This document shows positions 1-8,820 of a stretch of 63,549 nt of DNA, piece by piece. Numbering within the stretch: position 1 is the first letter of the stretch; each line of letters starts with the position of its first letter. The DNA is from Sedimenticola hydrogenitrophicus (GTDB lineage Bacteria > Pseudomonadota > Gammaproteobacteria > Chromatiales > Chromatiaceae), in contig NZ_JANIOA010000026.1 of assembly GCF_025175675.1 (NCBI RefSeq), positions 1 to 63,549 of the forward strand, given 5' to 3'. Both the position numbers and the translations under genes were made by a program. Under the pieces are notes generated by a model. It worked only from the letters and a program-made list of their open reading frames with translations. It did not search any database and had not been told where the DNA came from.

Positions 1-18
1 ATCTACTTATCCACATAA

Positions 19-174
19 TTAGCTTCCCCGTAGTACATTTATTGAAACCATACCTAGGGATATAACTAGAATCCCAGCTCCTACCGATACCAGGAACTGT
101 CCTCCGGCTATGAGTGCAGCTCCAGATACAGCAGCGATCATTGCTGATTTCGTCACTCGCTTATTGGTAATCAT
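19..174 (-). CDS. small hydrophobic membrane protein, 51 aa
   Basis: This short frame opens with MITNKRVTKS and then runs as one continuous hydrophobic stretch (about residues 11-47, rich in A, G, I, V, L) with a short polar tail, ending in TAA. It looks like a one- or two-pass inner-membrane peptide with a basic cytoplasmic N-terminus. It lies 45 bp downstream of the 90-aa gene on the same strand and may be the third gene of the same operon. I see no strong Shine-Dalgarno sequence. No family is recognised; the call rests on composition, a clean start and stop, and position. Confidence 0.45.
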   Translation of the reverse strand: MITNKRVTKSAMIAAVSGAALIAGGQFLVSVGAGILVISLGMVSINVLRGS

Positions 175-219
175 AAATCTGTGCGTTTTAATCATTCTGC
201 TACCTCAGTTTATGCAGTA

Positions 220-492
220 TTAGTGACGATTGATTCGACGATATCGAAAGCCAATCGTCACAATTTGTTTGCCGGATTCAACAAGATACGCGTTGAGTTT
301 CCTTTCAATACATTTGTATGTGCCTCGACCAATGACGTTATGAATTTTTTTGCGAGACTTCTTATTGAAATACTTGATTACCCCACCATGATGGTCATGT
401 GTTTCCTCTCCGAATTCATAAAGAAGGTCAACAACCACTGGAGGAATAGCCCTTTGGGTTTGGCGAGTGAAAGAGTGTTTTGTGTGGGTCAT
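220..492 (-). CDS. conserved hypothetical protein, 90 aa, coupled to upstream HTH gene
   Basis: A small basic protein with the flow RQTQRAIPPVVVDLLYEFGE, then a YFNKKSRKKI segment, a RKLNAYLVE segment and a C-terminal RYRRINR tail. I recognise this pattern as a family of uncharacterised short proteins that often sit beside XRE regulators or mobile DNA. Its function is unknown. The start lies 2 bp after the stop of the HTH gene, with AGGGACAG upstream as a possible ribosome site inside that gene, so the two are probably translationally coupled. The arrangement resembles a toxin-antitoxin or small defence module, but no toxin fold can be assigned. Confidence 0.7.
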   Translation of the reverse strand: MTHTKHSFTRQTQRAIPPVVVDLLYEFGEETHDHHGGVIKYFNKKSRKKIHNVIGRGTYKCIERKLNAYLVESGKQIVTIGFRYRRINRH

Positions 493-494
493 CT

Positions 495-1460
495 CTATAC
501 TGTCCCTGGCTTTTGATTCCTGCGTTCAGACTCTTTAGACTTCATTTGTTTTATGATCTTTCGGAAATGCTTTCTGTACTTCTTGCTTGTTATTTCACTA
601 ACAAGGGACTCGAGCCCACCCCACGAGCTTTCATCGAAATAAGTCATACACGCACGAAAAAATTCTTCTGGAGAGTCAGAATGGAATAACGCATCGTTGC
701 CATAAGGGGAACTAAAATAATATCCATTGATTAGTTCGTTATAGAATTTCACACTTTCATCAATGCTCTTTGCACTGTATCCAGTATTGACACGACAAAT
801 CTTTTCTTTGGAGCTTAATGAAGAAAATTCAATGAGGCTTTTCTTGGTAGTATTTCTACGCGCCCAAAAATCTGATCCATAGCAATTGTCCGGAATATTT
901 TGGTGATCGATGCGTATTCCATCTATTGATTCGAAGGTTCCAACGTATAAAGTAATGCCGCTTTTCTCTCCGCTTAATTCTTTAAGCAGCGTGTTAAGGC
1001 GGCCTACAACGCGTATTTCTTCACTTGCAGAACTAAATTCATTGGCAAGTAATTCAATGAGCTGGATACAATCTGCCGCTCTTTCAGCAACCTCCTGCTC
1101 TGGGTCGAAGTCATATCTAAATTCGGGGTTAGTACCTAAAATCAGTTTTCTCAATTCAACAGCGGAGTTTGTGGATTTCAAATTAACGTTTTTGTGAGAT
1201 GAGCCAGTCACAGGACCTGGAAGGCTCGCTTGATTATGATCTTCATCCTTAATCTTGAGATCCTCAGGCCGCACAGCTAAGCACGTAACTAATTTTTCGA
1301 AATTTTTTGTTGATGGTCCCGACCTACCTACTTCCCAGTCTATATAGCAAGTTCGAGTAACTCCGACTTCATCAGCCAATTCTTCTTGGCTTAGGCTTTT
1401 GGAGTTTCTTAACTCTTTCAGTTTGTTTTGAATCAGCTTTATACCTTGTGGCCTTGCCAT
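495..1460 (-). CDS. XRE-family HTH regulator with long unknown C-terminal domain, 321 aa
   Basis: Residues about 10-70 form a Cro/CI-type helix-turn-helix (LSQEELADEVGVTRTCYIDW, the usual helix 2/helix 3 pattern). Residues about 100-321 have no domain I can name; they are mixed alpha/beta in character and contain several aromatic-rich stretches (FWARR, YYFSSPYGND). The protein is much longer than a simple XRE repressor, so the C-terminal part may be a sensor or effector. Base composition is clearly more AT-rich than the following hyf genes, which suggests transfer. It is the first gene of an apparent operon with the 90-aa and 51-aa genes. Confidence 0.75.
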   Translation of the reverse strand: MARPQGIKLIQNKLKELRNSKSLSQEELADEVGVTRTCYIDWEVGRSGPSTKNFEKLVTCLAVRPEDLKIKDEDHNQASLPGPVTGSSHKNVNLKSTNSAVELRKLILGTNPEFRYDFDPEQEVAERAADCIQLIELLANEFSSASEEIRVVGRLNTLLKELSGEKSGITLYVGTFESIDGIRIDHQNIPDNCYGSDFWARRNTTKKSLIEFSSLSSKEKICRVNTGYSAKSIDESVKFYNELINGYYFSSPYGNDALFHSDSPEEFFRACMTYFDESSWGGLESLVSEITSKKYRKHFRKIIKQMKSKESERRNQKPGTV

Positions 1461-1826
1461 TTTTGTCTCCTATTCCATCGGCAAATATATTATTTGCCAA
1501 TTAAATAACTAATAAAAGTTAATTAAACATAATATATACTATAAATAACGTTAATTAAACTGATAATCAGCCTATATTTTATTATAGATGTTTTAAATCA
1601 GAAATTGCTCAAGGATAACTGAGTCAGCTGGGGGGGGTTGAGGCTTCGCCGCGAAAATCTTCTCCTGCTTTGGCTTCAGACTCATTTCATATTGGACAAG
1701 GCTCGGGCTTGATAATCCACAAATCCCAGTGATATATTAAACATGCATATGTGTATCTTAGACATGGTTAGTAATATCTAATAGTACATTAAAGATATTT
1801 ACAGCATAAATAATGAGTATTCCCCT
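1461..1826. promoter_or_regulatory. AT-rich divergent intergenic region with candidate operators
   Basis: This 366-bp gap separates two divergently transcribed HTH genes. It holds two identical 11-mers GTTAATTAAAC at 1518-1528 and 1550-1560, start to start 32 bp (about three helical turns), close to the start of the 321-aa regulator. It also holds a perfect 7-bp inverted repeat AATATCT-N13-AGATATT at 1773-1799, 27 bp before the 81-aa regulator. These are plausible autoregulatory operators; binding is inferred only from position and symmetry. No coding sequence is seen here. Confidence 0.5.
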
Positions 1827-2072
1827 ATGATTACCTCCGCGCAGATGAAAGCGGCACGCGCCCTGTTGGGCATGGACCAGAAGAAGCTGGCCCAGGCGTG
1901 CGGCCTCTCGGTACCCACCATCCAGCGGATGGAAGCGAGCCAGGGCAATGTCCGCGGCAATGTCGAGTCGCTGGTCAAGGTGATCGATGCACTGGAGGCG
2001 GCGGGGGCGATATTGATTTCCGAAGGCATGGTCAGTGACACCGGCGGGCGCGGTGTACGTCTCAAATTCTGA
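1827..2072 (+). CDS. small XRE-family HTH regulator, 81 aa
   Basis: A stand-alone Cro/CI HTH protein: residues 4-60 carry QMKAARALLGMDQKKLAQ and SVPTIQRME, and the C-terminus ends ISEGMVSDTGGRGVRLKF, typical of short one-domain XRE proteins found next to metabolic operons. It ends 17 bp before hyfB and is co-directional, so it probably belongs to the same transcript or controls it. A perfect inverted repeat (1773-1799) immediately upstream is a candidate self-operator. What signal it senses cannot be seen from the sequence. Confidence 0.85.
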   Translation: MITSAQMKAARALLGMDQKKLAQACGLSVPTIQRMEASQGNVRGNVESLVKVIDALEAAGAILISEGMVSDTGGRGVRLKF

Positions 2073-2089
2073 ATCGGGATGCCGGTGCT

Positions 2090-4135
2090 ATGAGTGAGTT
2101 CTCTTCCACCCTGCTGACAGCCGTTTCCTTCGGCCTGCTGTTCGCCGCGGCTCTGGCTTCCATGCTGGTCGGGCGCCGGCGTTTGTGGATTACCTGGCTG
2201 GTGTTTCCGCTGATGGGTTTCGCCGGGCTGGCGGCCCTGCTGGCGGCGGGCGTCGTGCTGCTGGGCAATCCGGGGTTCAACGGCACGCTGCCGCTCGGCC
2301 TGCCCTGGCTGCCCTGGCATCTGCGCATGGACGGTCTGTCGGCTTTTTTCCTGGCGCTGATCGGCATCGGCACCATCACCAGCAGCCTGTTCGGTCCCGG
2401 CTATGTGCGGGAGTATCTGCGTGGCCCCTATCCGCTGGGACTGTTGGGGTTGATGACCTCGCTGTTCATCATCGGCATGCAGCTGGTGGTGCTGGCCGAC
2501 GATGCGTTCTTCTTCATGATCGCCTGGGAGCTGATGTCGGTCTCCAGTTATTTCCTGGTGGCCTACCAGCACCATCAGCCGGCCAATCGCCGGGCCGCCT
2601 TTCTCTACCTGCTGATGGCGCAGATAGGCGCGGTGCTGATACTGCTCAGTTTTGGCATCTTCGCTTCGTTTGGCGGCGCCTTCACCTTCGACGCGTTTCG
2701 CGCCATTCAATTGGCGCCGATCTGGGCCAGCGTCGCCTTCGGCCTCGGTCTGCTCGGTTTCGGCATGAAGGCCGGCATGTTCCCGGTGCACGCCTGGCTG
2801 CCGGAGGCGCATCCGGTGGCCCCGTCGCATATCTCGGCGTTGATGTCGGGGGTGATGCTGAAGGTGGCGATCTACGGTTTCGTGCGCCTGACCTTTGACC
2901 TGATCGGCACCCTGTACTGGAGCTGGGGGGTGGTGTTGCTGATCGTCGGCAGCGTCACCGCCCTGTTCGGGGTGCTCTACGCACTGATGCAGAACGATGT
3001 CAAACGGCTGCTCGCCTACTCCTCGGTGGAGAATATCGGCATCATCTTCATCGGCCTGGGGCTGGCGGTGCTATTCATCGGCGCCGGTTATCCCAAGCTG
3101 GGGTCACTGGGGCTGATCGCCGCGCTCTATCACGCGCTCAGTCATGCCCTGTTCAAGAGCCTGCTGTTCCTGGGTGCCGGCACCATTCTGCAACAGACGC
3201 ATGAGCATGACATGGGCAAGATGGGCGGGTTGATCCGGCGCATGCCCTGGACGGCGCTGTTTTTCCTCATCGGCTGTATCAGTATCTCGGCGCTACCGCC
3301 GTTCACCGGCTTTGTCTCGGAGTGGCTCACCTTCCAGACCGCGCTGCAGGCTACCATCCTGGAGAGCGGCGTGCTGCGCGCGGTGGTGCCGATCACCGCG
3401 GCGATGCTGGCGCTGACCGGGGCCCTGGCGGCCACCTGCTTCGTCAAGCTGTACGGCATCGTGTTTCTTGGCCAGCCCCGCTCGCGGCGGGTCAAGCACG
3501 CCCGCGAGGGCACCTCCGGCATGTTGTGGGCTCAGGGCTTGCTGGCCGGGTTGTGCCTGCTCTTCGGCATCCTCGGGGCGCCGACGGTGGCGATCCTGAG
3601 CCGCGTGGTGGCGGGACTGACCGGCAGCCATGTCACCTCGGCGACCGCCCACGGCTGGCTCTGGCTGACGCCGGTGGCGCCGGAGGTGGCCAGCTACAGC
3701 GGGCCGATGGTGCTGTTCGGCGTCACCCTGGCCCTGCTCGCCTGGGGTGCGGTTTATCTGCTGCTGTGCAAACACCGGCGCCTGAAACCGATCCAGCGCG
3801 GACCGGCCTGGGGCTGTGGATTCGGTCGGCTCACCCCCAACATGCAGTACACCGGCACCGCGTTTGTGATGCCGATCCAGCAGATCTTCCGGCCGGTCTG
3901 GCGGGTGCAGGAAGAGCAGCAACGTGAGCTGTCCACGGAACTGCGCAGTCATCCCACGCAACTGGGCTACCAGCTGCAGATCGAGGACATTACCTGGCGC
4001 TGGCTCTACCAGCCGGTGATGAAACTGATCCAGGCCAGCGCCCGCAAGGTCGGCCTGCTGCAGACCGGTAATCTCCGGCACTATCTTACCTATTCATTCG
4101 TGACCCTGGTGGTGTTGTTATGGTTGATTTCCTGA
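2090..4135 (+). CDS. hyfB: proton-translocating membrane subunit, HyfB/NuoL-like, 681 aa
   Basis: A large antiporter-type subunit of the Mrp/NuoL/HyfB family with about 14-16 membrane helices. The conserved proton-channel core is visible in the segment PVHAWLPEAHPVAPSHISAL and in QNDVKRLLAYSSVENIG. It is expected to sit in the inner membrane and move protons or sodium when the peripheral arm passes electrons. Length matches E. coli HyfB (about 670 aa). It starts the complex operon and overlaps hyfC by 16 bp. A soluble C-terminal tail of about 100 residues follows the main helices. Confidence 0.92.
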   Translation: MSEFSSTLLTAVSFGLLFAAALASMLVGRRRLWITWLVFPLMGFAGLAALLAAGVVLLGNPGFNGTLPLGLPWLPWHLRMDGLSAFFLALIGIGTITSSLFGPGYVREYLRGPYPLGLLGLMTSLFIIGMQLVVLADDAFFFMIAWELMSVSSYFLVAYQHHQPANRRAAFLYLLMAQIGAVLILLSFGIFASFGGAFTFDAFRAIQLAPIWASVAFGLGLLGFGMKAGMFPVHAWLPEAHPVAPSHISALMSGVMLKVAIYGFVRLTFDLIGTLYWSWGVVLLIVGSVTALFGVLYALMQNDVKRLLAYSSVENIGIIFIGLGLAVLFIGAGYPKLGSLGLIAALYHALSHALFKSLLFLGAGTILQQTHEHDMGKMGGLIRRMPWTALFFLIGCISISALPPFTGFVSEWLTFQTALQATILESGVLRAVVPITAAMLALTGALAATCFVKLYGIVFLGQPRSRRVKHAREGTSGMLWAQGLLAGLCLLFGILGAPTVAILSRVVAGLTGSHVTSATAHGWLWLTPVAPEVASYSGPMVLFGVTLALLAWGAVYLLLCKHRRLKPIQRGPAWGCGFGRLTPNMQYTGTAFVMPIQQIFRPVWRVQEEQQRELSTELRSHPTQLGYQLQIEDITWRWLYQPVMKLIQASARKVGLLQTGNLRHYLTYSFVTLVVLLWLIS

Positions 4136-5085
4136 ACCCTGCCGACTGGGTATTCGTCTGGCTGCAGACGGCACTGTTCGTGCTCCTGGCGCCGCTGTTC
4201 TCGGGCTGGATCAAGTGGCTCAAGTGCCTGCTGCAGAACCGCCGCCCGCCGTCGTTGCTGCAGCCCTACCGGGATCTGCTGCGGCTGGTGCGCAAGGACG
4301 TGCTGCTGGCGGACAACGCCTCGGTGCTGTTCCGCGGTGCCCCCTACATCATCTGCGGCTGCACGGTGCTGGCCGCCTCGGTGGTGCCGCTGCTGATCCT
4401 GCACCAGCCGATCAGCGCCATGGCCGATGTGATCGTGCTGGTCGGCCTGTTCGCCCTGGCGCGGTTTTTCCTGGCGCTGGCGGGTATGGATGTGGGTACG
4501 GCCTTCGGCGGCATGGGCTCCTCCCGGGAGATGACCGTTTCCGCCCTGGCCGAGCCGGCCATGCTGATGGTGGTGTTTACCCTCTCCATGGTGGCCTCCA
4601 GCACCAACCTCTCGACCCTGGTCGAGCACGGGCTGCAGCAGCAGTCGGTATTGCGCCCCTCCATCCTGTTCGCGCTGATTGCCCTGATCATGGTCGCGAT
4701 CGCGGAAAACGCCCGCATACCGGTCGACAACCCCGCCACCCATCTGGAGCTGACCATGATCCACGAGGCGATGATCCTCGAATACAGTGGCCGGCATCTG
4801 GCCATGATGGAGCTGGCCTCGCAGCTCAAACTGACCACCTACGCGGTGTTGATTATTGATCTGTTTTTCCCCTGGGGTATCGCCCAGAGCGCCTCCGCTG
4901 CCGGTCTCGGAGTGGCCGCGGTGGCGATCGCGGTGAAGCTGTCGCTGCTGGGATTGCTGTTGGCCCTGGGTGAGACGGCGGTGGCCAAGATGCGGCTGTT
5001 CAAGGTCCCCACCTTCCTGGCGATGAGTTTCGCGCTGGCGATGATCGGCATGTTGAGCTTTGTCATCCTGGAGTCCTCGAAATGA
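4120..5085 (+). CDS. hyfC: membrane anchor subunit, HyfC/NuoH-like, 321 aa
   Basis: Member of the respiratory complex I subunit 1 / HyfC family, which connects the peripheral redox arm to the antiporter-like subunits. Eight or so membrane helices are evident. The conserved cytoplasmic loops appear as PYRDLLRLVRKD and NARIPVDNPATHLELTM, which carry the acidic residues characteristic of the family. Length matches HyfC (about 315 aa). It overlaps hyfB by 16 bp and hyfE by 4 bp, so translation is coupled. Confidence 0.92.
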   Translation: MVDFLNPADWVFVWLQTALFVLLAPLFSGWIKWLKCLLQNRRPPSLLQPYRDLLRLVRKDVLLADNASVLFRGAPYIICGCTVLAASVVPLLILHQPISAMADVIVLVGLFALARFFLALAGMDVGTAFGGMGSSREMTVSALAEPAMLMVVFTLSMVASSTNLSTLVEHGLQQQSVLRPSILFALIALIMVAIAENARIPVDNPATHLELTMIHEAMILEYSGRHLAMMELASQLKLTTYAVLIIDLFFPWGIAQSASAAGLGVAAVAIAVKLSLLGLLLALGETAVAKMRLFKVPTFLAMSFALAMIGMLSFVILESSK

Positions 5086-5774
5086 GCGGCTTTCTCGACA
5101 CCTATTCCCATCTGACGCTCACCGAACAGGCGATCCTGACCCTGGCCGCCATGGTCCTGGTCTCATCTTTCGCCCTGCTGGCCCAGTCCCGGGTGGTGGC
5201 CACGATCAGGCTGTTCGCCCTGCAGGGCTTTCTGCTGGTGGTGGTCACCGCGCTGGTGGCGCTCGACACCCGCGAGTACCACCTGTTCTATTCCGCCGGG
5301 CTGACGCTGCTGCTCAAGGTCTGGTTCGTGCCCTGGCTGCTGACCCGCCAGGCGCGACGGCTCGGTATCCTGCGCGACCTCGACAGCCTGCTGCGACCCG
5401 GGGTGGTGCTGATCGCGGCGGGGGCGCTGGTGATCTTCTGCTACAGCGTCGCGCTGCCGATCCAGCGTTTTGCCGAATCGATCACCCGCGATGCCATCGC
5501 CATCAGTCTGGCGGTGGTCTTGCTGTCGATGTTGATGCTGATCACCCGGCGCAAGGCGATCACCCAGGTGGTCGGCTTCATGTCGATGGAGAACGGCCTC
5601 TTTTTTGGCGCCGTGACCGCCACCCAGGGCATGCCGATGGTGGTGGAACTGGGGGTCGCCTTTGACGTGCTGATCGCCGCCGTGGTGTTCGGCGTCTTCT
5701 TCTTCCATATCCGTGACAGCATCGAGTCCCTGGACGTGGACATGCTCAACCAGCTGACGGAGGTGGACGAATGA
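5082..5774 (+). CDS. hyfE: membrane subunit HyfE-like, 230 aa
   Basis: Hydrogenase-4 component E family, whose helices correspond to NuoK plus part of NuoJ of complex I. Six to seven membrane helices are visible, including the conserved stretch GFMSMENGLFFGAV. In group 4 complexes this subunit contributes to the proton path between HyfC and the antiporter subunits. It overlaps both neighbours by 4 bp (ATGA type), which places it firmly in the operon. Confidence 0.9.
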   Translation: MSGFLDTYSHLTLTEQAILTLAAMVLVSSFALLAQSRVVATIRLFALQGFLLVVVTALVALDTREYHLFYSAGLTLLLKVWFVPWLLTRQARRLGILRDLDSLLRPGVVLIAAGALVIFCYSVALPIQRFAESITRDAIAISLAVVLLSMLMLITRRKAITQVVGFMSMENGLFFGAVTATQGMPMVVELGVAFDVLIAAVVFGVFFFHIRDSIESLDVDMLNQLTEVDE

Positions 5775-7249
5775 GTGCGCTGTTCTGGACGCTGCTCACG
5801 CCGCTGGCCGGCGGCCTGCTGCTGGCGCTGATCCCCGGGACCCGGCTGGCGGCGCGGCTGAATATCCTGATCAGCCTGGCCGGCTTCCTGTTCTCGATCT
5901 GGCTGGCCAATGCGGTACTCCGTCAGGGGGCGCTGGACAATCAATATTTCTATATCGATGCCTTCAACGTCTACCTGGTGGCACTGACCAATCTGGTCAG
6001 TTTCACCACCTCGGTCTTCTCCCGCACCTACATGCTGCACGAGTTCGAGATCGGCCGGGTCTCGGAACGCCAGATGCGCCTCTATCACGCCAGCTTCCAG
6101 GCCTTCATGTTCACCATGCTGCTGGCGCTGACGACCAATAATCTCGGCGTGCTCTGGGTGGCCCTGGAAGGCGCGACCCTGGCCACGGTGCTGCTGGTGA
6201 GTCTCTACCGCACCCCGGCCTCGGTGGAGGCGGCCTGGAAGTACTTCATCCTCTGCGGTGTCGGTATCGCCCAGGCGCTGTTCGGTACCGTGCTGATCTA
6301 CCTGGCGGCCGCCAAGGTGGTGGATGGGCCGGATCAGGCGCTGCTGTGGAGTTCCCTGATCCGCCACGCCACGGAGCTGGAACCCACGGTGATGGGCATC
6401 GCCTTTGTCTTTCTGCTGGTCGGCTATGGCACCAAGATCGGCCTGGTGCCGCTGCACAACTGGCTTCCCGACGCCCATTCGGAGGGTCCGACACCGATGT
6501 CCGCGGTACTCTCGGGGTTGCTGCTCAACGTCGCGCTCTACGCCGTGATCAGGGTCAAGGTGCTGGTGGACGGGGCTCTCGCGGGGGGTGGCGAGCATGC
6601 CCCCCACTTGGCGGGCTATCTGATGATGAGTTTCGGCCTGCTGTCGTTTATCGTCGCCGGCCTGTTCCTGCATCGCCAGCGCGATATCAAACGCCTGTTC
6701 AGCTACTCCTCCATCGAGCACATGGGGCTGATGACCTTCGCCTTCGGGCTGGGCGGCCCGCTGGCCACCTTCGGGGCCTTGCTGCACATGACGGTGCACT
6801 CGTTGACCAAGTCCGCGATTTTCATCACCGTCGGCCAGGCCAGCCAGCTCTCGGGCACCCAGTCCATCGACCACATCCGCGGCGTGATCCAGACCCAGCC
6901 GGCGGTAGGCTGGGGATTGCTGATCGGCACCCTGGCGATTGCCGGTTTTCCGCCGTTCGGCGTGTTCACCAGCGAGTTCCTGCTGCTCAGCGCCACCATG
7001 CAGAGCCTGCCCTGGCTGACCATACCCCTGCTGGTCGGTCTCGGGATCGCCTTTGCCGGCCTGTTTCGCCACCTCCATCCCATGGTCTTCGGCAACCGGC
7101 CGGAGGGCCTGATGCCGATCAAGGCCACCGTCTGGCCGGTGGTGCTGCATCTGGCCCTGGTGTTGTGGCTGGGCCTCTCGATTCCCGATTTTCTGGCGCA
7201 CTGGTTTGACCAGGCGACCATCCTGATTTCAGGGAGCGGACTGTTATGA
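5771..7249 (+). CDS. hyfF: proton-translocating membrane subunit, HyfF/NuoN-like, 492 aa
   Basis: A second antiporter-type subunit of about 14 helices. The family segments GLVPLHNWLPDAHSEGPTP and RDIKRLFSYSSIEHMG hold the lysine, histidine and glutamate positions used for proton transfer in this superfamily. Together with HyfB it gives the complex two antiporter-like modules, as in Hyf rather than the single-module Hyc. There is no HyfD. It overlaps hyfE and hyfG by 4 bp each. Confidence 0.92.
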   Translation: MSALFWTLLTPLAGGLLLALIPGTRLAARLNILISLAGFLFSIWLANAVLRQGALDNQYFYIDAFNVYLVALTNLVSFTTSVFSRTYMLHEFEIGRVSERQMRLYHASFQAFMFTMLLALTTNNLGVLWVALEGATLATVLLVSLYRTPASVEAAWKYFILCGVGIAQALFGTVLIYLAAAKVVDGPDQALLWSSLIRHATELEPTVMGIAFVFLLVGYGTKIGLVPLHNWLPDAHSEGPTPMSAVLSGLLLNVALYAVIRVKVLVDGALAGGGEHAPHLAGYLMMSFGLLSFIVAGLFLHRQRDIKRLFSYSSIEHMGLMTFAFGLGGPLATFGALLHMTVHSLTKSAIFITVGQASQLSGTQSIDHIRGVIQTQPAVGWGLLIGTLAIAGFPPFGVFTSEFLLLSATMQSLPWLTIPLLVGLGIAFAGLFRHLHPMVFGNRPEGLMPIKATVWPVVLHLALVLWLGLSIPDFLAHWFDQATILISGSGLL

Positions 7250-8820
7250 GCGAAGCCTGGCTGAACGAGATACAACAGCAGTTCGCGGCGGCGGGCATCG
7301 AAACGGTCGATCACCACCCGGCGCGTCTGTTGCCGGCCCGGCAACTTGAGATCGCGCCGCACGCCTGGGCTCCCGCCACGGCACTCTGCAAGCAGTGCGC
7401 CATGCGCTGGGCCGCCTTCTGGGTGCGCGAGGCCGGGGCGGGGATTGAGGCCTTCAGCTGCCTGGAGAAGGGCGGCGGCTACCTGATCCTGTCGACCCGC
7501 CTGGGGGAACAGCAACCGCTGGAGTCGATCGCCCACCTCTATCCGGCGGCCGACCGGCCGCAGCGGCATGCCCACGACCTGTTCGGCATTGCGTTCGAGG
7601 GGCAGTGCGACAGCCGCCGCTGGACCCGTCACCAGGCATGGCGGGAGGACGAATTCCCCCTACGCGGCGACGGGCAGGCCGCCGAACCCCCGGCCCCGAC
7701 GCCGCCGGACGACAGCTATCCCTTCATCCAGGCCAGCGGCAGCGCGGTCTACGAGATTGCCGTGGGGCCGGTGCATGCCGGCATCATCGAGCCCGGCCAT
7801 TTCCGCTTTCAGGCCGTGGGCGAGACGGTGATCAATCTGGAAAAGCATCTGGGTTATGTCCACAAGGGAATCGAAAAACTGGCGCGGGGACGCGACCTGG
7901 ACGGATTGGCCCGCCTCGCCGGCCGGGTCTCCGGCGATTCCACCGTGGCCCACAGCTGGGCGGCCTGCCAGGCGGCGGAGCGGGCGCTGGCGGTCGAGCC
8001 CCCGCCCCGGGCCCAGCTGCTGCGTGCCATCATGGCGGAACGGGAACGGGTGGCCAACCACCTGGGCGACATCGGCGCCATCTGCAATGACGTGGGCTTT
8101 GCCTTCCCCCACTATCAACTGAGCCGCCTGAAGGAGCGGCTGGTGCGGGATAACGCCCTGCTGTTCGGCCATCGCCTGATGATGGACCGGATCGTTCCCG
8201 GCGGGGTTGCAATCGACATCGACAGTCAGGGGGCGGATCACCTGTTTGCCTGCACCCAGGAGCTGGAATCCGAGGTGGCCAAGCTGATCGAGATCATCGA
8301 GCGCTCGGAGTCCCTGGAGGACCGGCTGATGACCACCGGGCGGCTGACCCCGGAGTGGGCCGCCGAGCTGGGCTGCCTGGGTTATGTGGGGCGTGCCTCC
8401 GGGTGTGATTTCGATGTCCGCCGGGATGCCCCCTACGCCCCCTACCACCGCGTGACGGTGGCGGTGCCGGGGTACCGCGCTGGCGATGTGGCGGCCAGGG
8501 CCAAGATCCGCGCCGACGAGATCGGCATCTCCCTGGGGTTGATGCGGCGTTTTGTCGAGTTGCTGGAGCCGGGCGAACACCGGCTACCGATGCCCCGGGG
8601 CCGCGGCGGCGAGGGCTTGGGCATTGTCGATGGCTGGCGTGGCGAGATCATCAGCTACCTGGCGCTGGACACCGACGGGCGGGTGGAACGCTTCTTCCCG
8701 CGCGACCCGAGCTGGCTCAACTGGCCGGCGCTGGAGCAGCTGATCCAGGGCAACATCGTCCCCGACTTTCCGGTTTGCAATAAATCGATCAACGGCTCCT
8801 ACGCGGGGCAGGATCTATAG
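7246..8820 (+). CDS. hyfG: NuoC-NuoD/HyfG-type large subunit without [NiFe] ligands, 524 aa
   Basis: A fused 30-kDa (residues about 1-140) plus 49-kDa/large-subunit protein. In true [NiFe] hydrogenases the N-terminal ligand motif is RxCGxC; here the aligned residues 227-232 are RVSGDS. The C-terminal DPCxxC is replaced by DPSWLN (487-492). All four nickel ligands are therefore missing, so H2 cannot be turned over by the usual centre. This is the hallmark of energy-converting hydrogenase-related (Ehr) complexes and of complex I NuoD. The physiological electron donor and acceptor are unknown. The TAG stop coincides with the first bases of a TIR element (8818-9088). Confidence 0.9.
   Translation: MSEAWLNEIQQQFAAAGIETVDHHPARLLPARQLEIAPHAWAPATALCKQCAMRWAAFWVREAGAGIEAFSCLEKGGGYLILSTRLGEQQPLESIAHLYPAADRPQRHAHDLFGIAFEGQCDSRRWTRHQAWREDEFPLRGDGQAAEPPAPTPPDDSYPFIQASGSAVYEIAVGPVHAGIIEPGHFRFQAVGETVINLEKHLGYVHKGIEKLARGRDLDGLARLAGRVSGDSTVAHSWAACQAAERALAVEPPPRAQLLRAIMAERERVANHLGDIGAICNDVGFAFPHYQLSRLKERLVRDNALLFGHRLMMDRIVPGGVAIDIDSQGADHLFACTQELESEVAKLIEIIERSESLEDRLMTTGRLTPEWAAELGCLGYVGRASGCDFDVRRDAPYAPYHRVTVAVPGYRAGDVAARAKIRADEIGISLGLMRRFVELLEPGEHRLPMPRGRGGEGLGIVDGWRGEIISYLALDTDGRVERFFPRDPSWLNWPALEQLIQGNIVPDFPVCNKSINGSYAGQDL

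Noticed and set aside
5441-7201. 586-codon open frame on the minus strand across hyfE-hyfF
   Set aside because: It is antisense to two well-supported membrane subunits; its translation is rich in Q, H, G and R, as produced by the reverse strand of GC-rich coding DNA, and has no start context.
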